From contig CANIQT010000004.1 of NCBI GenBank assembly GCA_947469885.1, forward strand, positions 124,001 to 188,000: a stretch of 64,000 nucleotides of DNA. Reading direction: 5' to 3'. Under the pieces are notes generated by a model. The model had not been told where the DNA came from, did not search any database, and was given only the letters and a program-made list of their open reading frames with translations. Made by a program: the position numbers and the translations under genes. Positions 17,330 to 25,546 of the stretch are shown one piece after another. Position 1 is the first letter of the stretch. The number at the start of each line of letters is the position of its first letter. The DNA is from Bacteroidota bacterium. GTDB taxonomy: Bacteria; Bacteroidota; Bacteroidia; 2-12-FULL-35-15.

Positions 17330-18565
17330 ATGACGAAAGAATTTTATTTAAAACACCACACCTTTCATATCAAGGCAATTTTTGTTGCCCTCAAAGATAT
17401 TTTTGAAAGAAATGAATATGCTGATAAAGCAATTGAAAAAGTAATGCGTGCCAATAAAAACTGGGATGTGCGCGAACGGGGGTTTGTTTCAGATGTTACG
17501 TATGATATGGTACGCAACTGGCGATTGTTGTTTACATCATCTGGATTGGATCCAGATGCTAAACTTTCAGATAAAAACCTCTGGATGATTTTGGGAACCT
17601 ATTTGGTTTTTGATGGTTATACGCTGCCCGAAAGCAATTACTTCAAGGGATTGAATGAAAAAAAGATTATTTCTCAATTAGAGAAATTTCATAAGATTAG
17701 AAAAATAAGAGAGTCTGTTCCTGATTGGTTGGACAAGTTGGGAGAAAAAGAATTAGGGAAAGATTGGGATAAAACTATAAGAGCATTGAACCAAAAGCCA
17801 ACAACTGTTCTTCGTGCAAACTCTTTGAAAACAAATCCGAAGGATTTGCAAAAAACGTTGGAGGAGGAAAAAATAACAGATTCATCACTTATAATATGGT
17901 CGCCCGATGCAGTTGAATTAAAATTTCCGAGAAATGTTTTCCGTACCGAATCATTTCATAAAGGATTATTTGAAGTTCAGGATGCTGCTTCTCAAATGGT
18001 TTCTGAATTCTTAAATGTACAGCCCGGAATGCGTGTGGTAGATGCCTGTGCAGGAGCAGGAGGAAAAACATTGCACCTTGCAGCATTGATGAAAAACAAA
18101 GGACGTATCATCGCTTTGGATGTAAAAGAAAAGAAATTGCTGGAATTAAAAAAACGTGCAGCAAGAGCAGATGTAAGAATAGTTGAAACCAGGGGAATTG
18201 ATTCTTCAAAAGTTATTAAACGACTAAAAGATTCAGCAGATAGATTATTGCTAGATGTCCCATGCTCTGGTTTAGGCGTATTGCGTAGGAATCCTGATAG
18301 TAAATGGAAATTAAATCCTGAAGAGATTGATAGAGTAAAACTAATTCAAAGAGAAATCCTTTCTAATTTTTCAGACATAACAAAAGTTGGAGGAAAGATG
18401 GTGTATGCTACCTGTAGTATTTTACCAAGTGAAGGAGAAGAACAAGTGAAATGGTTTATAGAACAGACAGGTGATAAATGGAATCTTGCAGGAGAAAAAA
18501 GATATTCCCCCGAAACCCACCATGCAGATGGATTTTATATGGCACTTCTCGAAAGAATAAAATAA
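17330..18565 (+). CDS. RsmB/NOL1-type RNA cytosine-5 methyltransferase
   Basis: The 411-residue protein has an N-terminal NusB/RsmB-like helical region (about 1-150) and a Rossmann methyltransferase domain. The SAM-binding loop VVDACAGAGGKT is at 236-247, motif IV DVPCSG at 309-314 with Cys312, and motif VI ATCSILPSEGE with catalytic Cys362. The two cysteines are the hallmark of m5C RNA methyltransferases; 16S rRNA C967 (RsmB) is the likely target. The protein is slightly shorter than E. coli RsmB. It probably has its own leaderless promoter at 17318. Confidence 0.9.
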   Translation: MTKEFYLKHHTFHIKAIFVALKDIFERNEYADKAIEKVMRANKNWDVRERGFVSDVTYDMVRNWRLLFTSSGLDPDAKLSDKNLWMILGTYLVFDGYTLPESNYFKGLNEKKIISQLEKFHKIRKIRESVPDWLDKLGEKELGKDWDKTIRALNQKPTTVLRANSLKTNPKDLQKTLEEEKITDSSLIIWSPDAVELKFPRNVFRTESFHKGLFEVQDAASQMVSEFLNVQPGMRVVDACAGAGGKTLHLAALMKNKGRIIALDVKEKKLLELKKRAARADVRIVETRGIDSSKVIKRLKDSADRLLLDVPCSGLGVLRRNPDSKWKLNPEEIDRVKLIQREILSNFSDITKVGGKMVYATCSILPSEGEEQVKWFIEQTGDKWNLAGEKRYSPETHHADGFYMALLERIK

Positions 18566-18992
18566 TTTATTTAGTAAAATATAGTTCTTTGTTTTACTGA
18601 TTCCATTTTCATTTTTTGTAAATAATTCTCTTTTTTCAAAAGCAAAACAGAAAAAAATAAAAAATATTTTTTTTATTTTTTAAAAATCAGGATAGAATAA
18701 AATAATTTATTTCTCAAATTTATTCAATTCACTTTGTATCAAAAAATGTTTTTATAAAAAACAACAGTCCTCTGTAATGTATCTGTAATCAATACTTACA
18801 GAAGTTCATTAAATAAAAAACATTTTTTTATAACAGCAAAAAATTAATAATATTAACCGAACAATTTTAAAATTAATAAACCATCACCACTGTTATCAAC
18901 AAATTAGTGTTAATAAAATAAACTATATAAATAATTTTTGCATTAATATTTTAGCGTACTTCGTGGCATAATAATTAATAAACAAAAAAACC
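18566..18992. other. AT-rich leader region ahead of the histone-like gene
   Basis: About 430 bases of very AT-rich DNA with long A and T tracts, as in bent DNA. A 19-base direct repeat (AGAATAAAATAATTTATTT) occurs at 18554, across the stop of the methyltransferase gene, and again at 18694, 140 bases later. A second phrase of ten bases or so around TTTTTATAA is repeated near 18750 and 18825. A poor -7-like TAATTTTTG lies near 18933. No tRNA or other structured RNA is evident. Confidence 0.5.
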
Positions 18993-19100
18993 ATGGCAAA
19001 AAAAGCAGCAAAAAAAGCAGCTCCTAAAAAAGCAGCAAAGAAAGCAGCAAAAAAAGCAGCTCCTAAAAAAGCAGCTAAAAAAGCAGCTAAGAAAAAGTAA
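18993..19100 (+). CDS. 35-residue Lys/Ala-rich histone-like protein
   Basis: Starting at ATG 18993, the frame encodes only Met, Lys, Ala and Pro: MAKKAAKKAAPKKAAKK, then more of the same AKKAA/APKKA pattern to a KKK end. This is the composition of histone H1-like tails (chlamydial Hc1, AlgP, eukaryotic H1 C-terminal domains), here with no other domain. It should be a highly charged, disordered DNA- or RNA-binding protein. It sits alone behind a long AT-rich leader and has a strong terminator six bases after its stop, so it is its own transcription unit and is probably real despite its size. Confidence 0.8.
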   Translation: MAKKAAKKAAPKKAAKKAAKKAAPKKAAKKAAKKK

Positions 19101-19101
19101 G

Positions 19102-19131
19102 AAAAAGGGCTCGAAAGAGCCCTTTTTTTTT
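19102..19131. terminator. Strong bidirectional terminator
   Basis: The stem GGGCTC-GAAA-GAGCCC (19107-19122) is flanked by an A-run and a nine-base T-run. It ends the histone-like gene and, read in reverse, also serves the convergent epimerase gene. Confidence 0.9.
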
Positions 19132-19166
19132 GTCCTTTATTTTCCCTCCCTCAATTCATCAAATTA

Positions 19167-20189
19167 CTAAGTCTTCTGAACAACACCAATACCAGGCAGT
19201 TCATTCAATACAATTTTCCCATTTGCAAAAGTTATTCCATCAAACAAATCATTTTTAATTAAAAGAGCTCCATCCAAATCGGCATAATCTACCAATGGTG
19301 ATAGTTGAGCAGCAGCAGAGATTCCACATGATGTTTCGCTCATACAACCAATCAGCAATTTAAAATTTAATTCATGCGCTCGTTTTATCATTTTGTTTGC
19401 TTCAAACATTCCGGTACATTTCATCAACTTAATATTAATTCCATGAAAACAATCTTTTACTTTATCAACATCTGAATATCGTTGAACACTTTCGTCAGCG
19501 AAGATCGGAATTGGGCTTCTTTCAAAAAGCCAATGAGAATCATCTAGGTTTTCTTTTTGTAAAGGTTGTTCTACAAACAAAACATTTTTATCTGATAACC
19601 ATTCAATCATTTCCAAAGCAATGTGTTTATCTTTCCACCCCTGATTTACATCAATAGCAATAGGTTTATCCGTAACACTTCTAATAGTAGCAATAGTTGC
19701 TTTATCATTTTCACCATTTAGTTTTACTTTAAAATAGTTGTAATCTGAACCTTCAATAATTTTTTGTTTGATGATTTCCGGTTCGTCAATTCCAATTGTA
19801 TAAGTCGTAAATGGAATTTTAGTTTTATCACCTTTAAATAATTCCCAGCAGGATTTGTTTTGCAGCTTCCCTATTAAATCATGTAAGGCAATATCTATAG
19901 AAGCTTTTGCCGCGGTATTACCTGGAGCTATCAAATCAATTTCATTTAAAATTGATTCAATTTCAAAAGGATTTTGAAATTTGTTTAATACATCTTTTGC
20001 AATAGTTAAAAATGCTAAAACACTTTGATGCGACTCACCCAAATATGGTGGCATGCTTGCTTCTCCATATCCTGTTAATCCTTCATGCTCTGTTTGTGTT
20101 ATTACAATTGGAGTGGACGAACGAATGCCATGTGCTATTTTAAATGGTCGTTTGAAATATAATGTATGTGGTAAATAGGTAAGTTTCAT
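19167..20189 (-). CDS. Dipeptide epimerase (L-Ala-D/L-Glu type), enolase superfamily
   Basis: The 340-residue protein is a muconate-lactonising-type enolase superfamily member. Catalytic and metal positions are visible: KxK at Lys154/Lys156 (YFKVKLNG), Asp180 and Asn182 (IAIDVNQGW), Glu207 (LFVEQP), Asp232 (FADES), Lys254 (INIKLMK) and the substrate-specifying DLDGA at 304-308. Together these are the pattern of L-Ala-D/L-Glu epimerases, which recycle murein-derived dipeptides. Other dipeptide specificity is possible. The gene is monocistronic, converging with the histone-like gene and sharing its terminator. Confidence 0.9.
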   Translation of the reverse strand: MKLTYLPHTLYFKRPFKIAHGIRSSTPIVITQTEHEGLTGYGEASMPPYLGESHQSVLAFLTIAKDVLNKFQNPFEIESILNEIDLIAPGNTAAKASIDIALHDLIGKLQNKSCWELFKGDKTKIPFTTYTIGIDEPEIIKQKIIEGSDYNYFKVKLNGENDKATIATIRSVTDKPIAIDVNQGWKDKHIALEMIEWLSDKNVLFVEQPLQKENLDDSHWLFERSPIPIFADESVQRYSDVDKVKDCFHGINIKLMKCTGMFEANKMIKRAHELNFKLLIGCMSETSCGISAAAQLSPLVDYADLDGALLIKNDLFDGITFANGKIVLNELPGIGVVQKT

Positions 20190-20298
20190 AATTTTTAAGA
20201 AACGAAAGTAATAGAATATTGAACAGATGCTGGAATAAATAGTTGAATTGTTAAATATTTATCAAAACAAGAATGAGTTACATATTATATATAAGTTA

Positions 20299-20306
20299 TA
20301 TCTTTG
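20299..20306 (+). promoter_or_regulatory. -7 promoter box upstream of the 20331 lipoprotein
   Basis: TATCTTTG matches TAnnTTTG and ends 24 bases before the ATG at 20331. A TTG-started extension from 20304 would begin inside this box, which argues for the ATG start. Confidence 0.6.
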
Positions 20307-20330
20307 TCAAAGAAATTAAACTTCTGTGAA

Positions 20331-20852
20331 ATGAAAAAAATATTTTTATTATTATTGTGTGCTCCTACTCTTAGTTTGGTAATAAGTTGTGGAGGTTCTA
20401 AAACAGATCAACCGACTTCTACCATTCCTGGGATGAGGGAGGTTATACTAAAGATTAACGGCAACCCTTTATCCATTATGGTTCCTGATTCTACCAAAGG
20501 GAAACTCGAAATGATTGAACAATCGTGGGGTGCCACCGAAATTAAAGTGGGCAAAGATTTTCAAATATCTATTTCGGAAGGTGAAGGAGATATTGCATTA
20601 ACCAAAAGTGACATTGCCGGAAACGATGTAAATAAATTCAAACGTTATGTGAAAGACGAACCAACATTATTATTTTGGGAATCACAAATTACCGATTCCG
20701 AATACCATTTCTATATGATTAATAAAATAGGAACAGTATCCTATATAATAGAAGATGTAAAAGTGGAGCAATATGACGAAAAAGGAATTCAGGCAATGAT
20801 AGATGCTGCAAAAACTTTAAAAGCAACTTCTGTTGTAAAACCCAATTCCTAA
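20331..20852 (+). CDS. Small lipoprotein of unknown function
   Basis: The 173-residue protein starts with a lipoprotein signal peptide (KKIFLLLLCAPTLSLVISC, with Cys as the lipidated residue). The mature part is mixed alpha/beta (REVILKINGNPLSIMVPDS, then TEIKVGKDFQISISEGEGD) without a motif I can assign. I use the internal ATG because the longer frame starts at a TTG inside the -7 promoter box. The gene is a single unit ended by the terminator at 20873. Confidence 0.75.
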   Translation: MKKIFLLLLCAPTLSLVISCGGSKTDQPTSTIPGMREVILKINGNPLSIMVPDSTKGKLEMIEQSWGATEIKVGKDFQISISEGEGDIALTKSDIAGNDVNKFKRYVKDEPTLLFWESQITDSEYHFYMINKIGTVSYIIEDVKVEQYDEKGIQAMIDAAKTLKATSVVKPNS

Positions 20853-20872
20853 TTTCAATAACCTTATTTATT

Positions 20873-20910
20873 AAAACCATTTCTACTTTCGGGAAATGGT
20901 TTTTATTTTT
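20873..20910 (+). terminator. Rho-independent terminator
   Basis: AAAACCATTTC (20873-20883) pairs with GAAATGGTTTT (20893-20903), followed by a T-rich tail. Confidence 0.85.
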
Positions 20911-20941
20911 TTATACATACACACATTATTATTCTTAAACA

Positions 20942-22387
20942 ATGCAAACAATTAAAAACTACATCAATGGTGAACTGATTGAGCCAATTGGTAAAACCTA
21001 TATTGACAATTATAATCCGTCAATCGGAAAAGTATATTCCTTAATTCCTGATTCTGATGAGCGAGATGTGGAATTGGCTACCCAAGCTGCATTGCAGGCA
21101 TTTCCTAAATGGAGCATTACCCCTAAAGGGGAAAGATCTGCCATATTATTAAAGATAGCCGACTTAATAACAAAAAATTTAGAACGACTCGCAGTTGCTG
21201 AATCTGTTGATAATGGTAAACCTGTATCGTTAGCTAAACTTATTGACATACCACGTGCAGCAAGCAATTTTCATTTTTATGCAACTGGTATTTTACATTA
21301 CGCTGCCGAAAGTTACGCAATGGAAGACACTGCAATAAATTATACATTGAGAAATCCTGTTGGAGTTGCAGGTTGCATTTCTCCCTGGAATTTACCCCTA
21401 TATTTATTCACATGGAAAATAGCTCCTGCTCTTGCATCTGGAAATTGTGTGGTAGCCAAACCTTCCGAGATTACTCCCATGACCGCTTATCTTCTTTCTG
21501 AATTATGCATCGAAGCGGGTTTACCAAAAGGTGTTTTAAATATTGTTCATGGCTATGGTCATAAAGTAGGTGCCGCTATTTCTGCTCATCCGAAAATTCC
21601 GCTTATCTCTTTTACAGGAGGAACAAAAACCGGTGCGGAAATAGCCAGAGTGGCTGCACCCATGTTCAAAAAACTTTCATTAGAACTTGGTGGAAAAAAT
21701 CCAAACATCATTTTTGCTGATTGCGATTATGAGAACATGATGAAAACAACTTTACATTCTTCTTTTTCCAACCAGGGACAAATATGCCTGTGTGGTTCAC
21801 GTATATTTGTTGAGAAATCCATTTATGAAAAATTCAAAACCGATTTTGTTGATCGGGTGAATAAAATGAAAGTCGGTAATCCTGCCGATCCTGATAGTAG
21901 GTTAGGTGCGGTAGTTTCCAAACCTCACATGGAAAAAGTTTTATCCTACATTGAATTAGCAAAACAGGAAGGAGGTACTATTCTTTGTGGTGGCAATCAA
22001 GTGAAGGTGGAAGGTGAATTTGCAGATGGATATTATATTGCTCCAACAGTAATAGAAGGACTAACTTACAATTGCAGAACCAATATGGAAGAAATTTTCG
22101 GCCCTGTGGTAACCATCATGCCTTTCGAAACAGAAGAAGAAGTAATGATGTATGCCAACTCCACACAATATGGTTTGGCTTCTATTCTTTGGACAGAAAA
22201 CTTAACTCGCGCTCATCGCATTGCGAATAATTTACATACTGGTATTGTTTGGATTAATTGTTGGTTGCTTCGCGATTTGCGTACTCCTTTTGGTGGAGTT
22301 AAAAATTCGGGTGTAGGTCGCGAAGGTGGTTTCGAAGCGTTTGACTTTTTTACAGAACCAAAAAATGTTTGTATAAAACTAAAATAG
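20942..22387 (+). CDS. NAD(P)-dependent aldehyde dehydrogenase
   Basis: The 481-residue protein has a complete ALDH catalytic set: Asn150 (SPWNLP), Glu248 in LELGGKNP and nucleophile Cys282 in GQICLCGSR. It also has the cofactor-binding FTGGTKTG (224-231) and the C-terminal EEIFGPVV...FGGVKNSGVGREGG. It oxidises an aldehyde to the acid. The sequence is closest in feel to the 2-hydroxymuconic semialdehyde/betaine aldehyde group, but the substrate cannot be read from sequence and no pathway genes are adjacent. It ends directly against the convergent murF. Confidence 0.92.
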   Translation: MQTIKNYINGELIEPIGKTYIDNYNPSIGKVYSLIPDSDERDVELATQAALQAFPKWSITPKGERSAILLKIADLITKNLERLAVAESVDNGKPVSLAKLIDIPRAASNFHFYATGILHYAAESYAMEDTAINYTLRNPVGVAGCISPWNLPLYLFTWKIAPALASGNCVVAKPSEITPMTAYLLSELCIEAGLPKGVLNIVHGYGHKVGAAISAHPKIPLISFTGGTKTGAEIARVAAPMFKKLSLELGGKNPNIIFADCDYENMMKTTLHSSFSNQGQICLCGSRIFVEKSIYEKFKTDFVDRVNKMKVGNPADPDSRLGAVVSKPHMEKVLSYIELAKQEGGTILCGGNQVKVEGEFADGYYIAPTVIEGLTYNCRTNMEEIFGPVVTIMPFETEEEVMMYANSTQYGLASILWTENLTRAHRIANNLHTGIVWINCWLLRDLRTPFGGVKNSGVGREGGFEAFDFFTEPKNVCIKLK

Positions 22388-23692
22388 CTACAAAGCCTCT
22401 ACCACCTTCTCCAATTTAATTCCTCTCGAACCTTTTATTAAAATAGTGAAACCCTTCGGTTGAAATTGTTTTAAATAGCTTGTTGCTTCATCACTCGTAT
22501 CAAAGGTTTTTGCACCTGTGTTTTTTCCTGCTTCTTTAAAATGCCATCCAACTAACAAAACATTAGTAATATTTTTTTTCTTTAATAAAGCTACAATTGC
22601 TTCATGCTCTTTTGCACTATCCACACCCAATTCCAGCATATCACCCAAAACAACCATCTTGTCAGTTTGATTCATTTGTGCAAAATTTTCAATTGCTGCC
22701 TGCATACTCGATGGGTTGGCATTATAAGCATCCAGCAATAACAAATTATTTTTTGTTTGCATCACCTGCGAACGATTATTCGAAGGCACATATTTTTCTA
22801 ATCCTAATTTTATCTGTTCTTCCGAAACCTTAAAATGATTTCCAATACATGCAGCTGCCAATATGTTTTCGAAATTATATTTCCCAATCAACTGTGTTGA
22901 TATTTCAGGATTATCTTCCATAGATGATAAATCGTCTTTTGCTTTACATTTTAATTTTACAAACGGATTACTCTCCACAAATTTACCAACAAAATCACAT
23001 TTCTCGTTTGTTCCATATGTAATCTGATTTATCCCTTCCGAAAGTTTTTTCAGTAATTCGTTATCATCATTAATAAACAAAGTTCCCTTACTATCATTTA
23101 TATAACTATACATTTCGCTCTTTGCTTTTACAACTCCTTCAAATCCGCCAAACCCTTCCAGATGGGCTTTCCCAATGTTGGTTATCATTCCATAATCCGG
23201 CTCAGCAAGATTACAAAGCATAGAAATCTCTCCCTGATGATTCGCTCCCATTTCCACAATTGCTATTTCGTGCTCTTTGGTTATACTCAATAAAGTAAGC
23301 GGAACGCCAATGTGATTATTAAAATTTCCCTTTGTAGTTTGTACATTATATTTTTCACTCAATACTGCATTAATCAGTTCTTTCGATGTCGTCTTCCCAT
23401 TCGATCCAGTAATACTGATAATAGGTATCGATAATTGTTTACGATGATAATTTGCCAACTCTTGCAATGCTGTCAATACATCATCCACCAACAAATACCT
23501 GCCATCAATTTTGTATTGTTCCTCATCAATCACTGCCAACGAACATCCCGAACGTATTGCCTGTTCTGCAAACTGGTTAGCATTAAAGTTGTCTCCTTTT
23601 AAGGCAAAGAAAATTGCATTTGGTTTTATTTCCCTTGTATCGGTACAAATAAATGGGTGTTCCTGGAAATGAGAATATAGTTTTTGAATCAT
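22388..23692 (-). CDS. murF: UDP-MurNAc-tripeptide:D-Ala-D-Ala ligase
   Basis: The 434-residue Mur ligase has the N-terminal MurF domain (DTREIKPNAIFFALKGDNFN, 18-37), the ATP P-loop TGSNGKTT at 95-102, the central LEMGANHQGEI-like segment (VEMGANHQGEI) and a C-terminal domain. It adds D-Ala-D-Ala to UDP-MurNAc-tripeptide in cytosolic murein precursor synthesis. Unusually for a mur gene, it is not in a dcw cluster; this location next to nadE is typical of Bacteroidota. It starts three bases after nadE and is its operon partner. Confidence 0.95.
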   Translation of the reverse strand: MIQKLYSHFQEHPFICTDTREIKPNAIFFALKGDNFNANQFAEQAIRSGCSLAVIDEEQYKIDGRYLLVDDVLTALQELANYHRKQLSIPIISITGSNGKTTSKELINAVLSEKYNVQTTKGNFNNHIGVPLTLLSITKEHEIAIVEMGANHQGEISMLCNLAEPDYGMITNIGKAHLEGFGGFEGVVKAKSEMYSYINDSKGTLFINDDNELLKKLSEGINQITYGTNEKCDFVGKFVESNPFVKLKCKAKDDLSSMEDNPEISTQLIGKYNFENILAAACIGNHFKVSEEQIKLGLEKYVPSNNRSQVMQTKNNLLLLDAYNANPSSMQAAIENFAQMNQTDKMVVLGDMLELGVDSAKEHEAIVALLKKKNITNVLLVGWHFKEAGKNTGAKTFDTSDEATSYLKQFQPKGFTILIKGSRGIKLEKVVEAL

Positions 23693-23695
23693 TTT

Positions 23696-24478
23696 CTATT
23701 GTTTCAGTTCGTCCGGAATAATACAAACCGGTACGGGAATCATTTTATGCTGATTTGCTTTATTCATTTTTGTATAAATATCCAAAACTGTTTTTTGCCT
23801 TTCTGATAAAGTTGAATTGTTTTGTGAATGCTCAACAAATTTCATTGCTTCTTCCAGCTCATCATAACTAGCTCCTATCTGGTCTTCATCACTTCTTCCG
23901 TCATGAAACAAACCATCTGTTGGTGGAGCAATCAAAATCGAATTAGCCACTCCTAATTCTTTTGCCAATGCATATACTTCCGATTTCATAAGGTCGGCAA
24001 TCGGACTAATATCAACTCCTCCATCTCCATACTTGGTAAAAAATCCAATCCCAAAATCTTCTATTTTATTTCCTGTACCTGCTACCAATAATTTATAATG
24101 ACAGGCAAAAGCAAACAACGTAGTCATTCGCAAACGCGATCGGGTATTTGCCATTGTCAGCCAGTCCTGGGTTTCTTCAGGCAATGCAACACTAATACTT
24201 TTAAATGTTTCGGTGAGTTCCACTTCTTGAGACGAAACTGTATTATATTTACTTTTCAACCAATCAATGTGTTCATGCCCTCTGTCGTATTCTGCTTTGT
24301 TCTGGTGAATTGGCATGTTCAAACAAATGACCTGTTTGCCTGTCATTGCACAAAGTGTGGAAGTTAGAGCCGAATCTACTCCTCCCGAAATACCAATCAC
24401 AAAACCATTGGTATTACTCTGGTCCGAATAATGTTTCAGCCATTTCACTATATGTTGTATCGTTTCCTTTGTTTTCAT
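23696..24478 (-). CDS. nadE: NH3-dependent NAD+ synthetase
   Basis: The 260-residue protein is the short, ammonia-using NadE without a glutaminase domain. The P-loop SGGVDS is at 31-36, and the KIEDFGIGFFTKYGDGGVDISPIADLMKSEVY block and the C-terminal region are conserved. It converts deamido-NAD to NAD. Its ATG comes directly after the T-run of a strong hairpin (24488-24520), leaving no room for a conventional promoter below the hairpin, so transcription must start within or above the hairpin. Confidence 0.94.
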   Translation of the reverse strand: MKTKETIQHIVKWLKHYSDQSNTNGFVIGISGGVDSALTSTLCAMTGKQVICLNMPIHQNKAEYDRGHEHIDWLKSKYNTVSSQEVELTETFKSISVALPEETQDWLTMANTRSRLRMTTLFAFACHYKLLVAGTGNKIEDFGIGFFTKYGDGGVDISPIADLMKSEVYALAKELGVANSILIAPPTDGLFHDGRSDEDQIGASYDELEEAMKFVEHSQNNSTLSERQKTVLDIYTKMNKANQHKMIPVPVCIIPDELKQ

Positions 24479-24487
24479 AATAAAAAA

Positions 24488-24577
24488 AATCCCGATTCCA
24501 GTTATCGTGAAATCGGGATTAAAAGTACAATATTATGGGCAGTTCTAAAAATTAGATTTTTTAGGACTACCCATAAT
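24488..24577 (-). terminator. Two hairpins between the beta-barrel gene and nadE
   Basis: In minus-strand order, the first hairpin (24577-24532) has an eight-base outer stem (ATTATGGG with CCCATAAT) plus an inner stem. The second (24520-24488) has AATCCCGATT paired with AATCGGGATT and then an A/T tract of eight T residues ending at the nadE ATG. The second looks like an intrinsic terminator for the upstream gene, yet it is also the nadE leader. A TACTTTTA sequence between the hairpins could be a -7 box. Confidence 0.75.
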
Positions 24578-24579
24578 TT

Positions 24580-25464
24580 TTAGAAAAGTATTCCCACTGT
24601 TAATACTATTCCGTTCGATTTTATAGTTTGTGGCATTTTACTTTGTGTATAATCAATTCCTCCGTTAGTAAAGTTTGGTCCGTTCGTTTGTTTCTCCAAT
24701 GTTTCCGAGTCACTCTTGGTTACCGAAGTAAATCCTAAATTATAATGCAATCCTAACTCAACAGAGGTACTGCCGGAAAGATTGATTTCGCAACCTGCGC
24801 CAAGATGCAAAGAACCTACATAAATATTCATTTCTTTGGTGATATTAACGTTTGATTTTGTACTTGAAGCTCCTCCAGTGGCAGCTGTGGTAGGAAGTTC
24901 AATAACCTTATCTGTTGCTTTTGCTTTCCAACGAAATGAATTATCCAAACCCACCTGACCAAAATAAGTCATCATCCCTATTTCTTTTGTTTTCAATTTT
25001 ATTCCTATTGGTATAGTTACATAAGTTGCCTTAAATTCTCTTTCATTCAATTGGTATTTATAATGTGTTTGGTCGAAAGAGGTGTAACCTGCAATATCTC
25101 CAGGTCTTGAATTATAGTCTGCTATTACGTCATCCGTTTTCGAATACCAATAACTTACGGTATTTGAATTATTGTTTTGTATGCCTTCATTTGCATACTT
25201 TATCTTTCCTCCGTTTGTATTTATTTCTATCCCTGTTAATAGTGATGCCACTTTTGCCAATCGAAATTCAATACTTAACCCACCGCCAATTTTTGGAACT
25301 ATTCCATTTCCTGTCATTATTTTTCCATCAGGTTTGTACCAGTCGATAGAAGGTGTAACTATCAACCCAAAACGAACATTTTTTATGTCCTTTTCTGAAT
25401 TATCTTGTGCATCTACAAGGTTACCTGCAAATGCAATTATTGTTATAATTAAAATCTTCTTCAT
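24580..25464 (-). CDS. Outer-membrane beta-barrel protein
   Basis: The 294-residue protein has a cleavable signal peptide (KKILIITIIAFAGNLVDA) and then alternating amphipathic beta strands (NVRFGLIVTPSIDWY, ATYVTIPIGIKLKTKE, SVELGLHYNLGFTSV), ending in a final strand with terminal aromatic residue (GIVLTVGILF). This is the pattern of PorT-like or OmpW-like small outer-membrane barrels in Bacteroidota. It is divergent from gldB and upstream of nadE-murF, separated from them by two hairpins. The function is unknown. Confidence 0.82.
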   Translation of the reverse strand: MKKILIITIIAFAGNLVDAQDNSEKDIKNVRFGLIVTPSIDWYKPDGKIMTGNGIVPKIGGGLSIEFRLAKVASLLTGIEINTNGGKIKYANEGIQNNNSNTVSYWYSKTDDVIADYNSRPGDIAGYTSFDQTHYKYQLNEREFKATYVTIPIGIKLKTKEIGMMTYFGQVGLDNSFRWKAKATDKVIELPTTAATGGASSTKSNVNITKEMNIYVGSLHLGAGCEINLSGSTSVELGLHYNLGFTSVTKSDSETLEKQTNGPNFTNGGIDYTQSKMPQTIKSNGIVLTVGILF

Positions 25465-25472
25465 ATTTTTTC

Positions 25473-25480
25473 TACTTTTG
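25473..25480 (+). promoter_or_regulatory. Candidate -7 box for gldB
   Basis: TACTTTTG fits TAnnTTTG and lies 66 bases before the gldB ATG. It has no obvious -33 partner. Confidence 0.35.
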
Positions 25481-25546
25481 AGTTTTTATAAAACCTATTA
25501 ACGGAACAATTTTTACGATACAATATTAAGAATAATTTTTATATTC

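Noticed and set aside
18566-18992. tRNA or structured RNA in the AT-rich leader
   Set aside because: No cloverleaf arms, no conserved T-loop sequence and too little GC for stable structure were seen.
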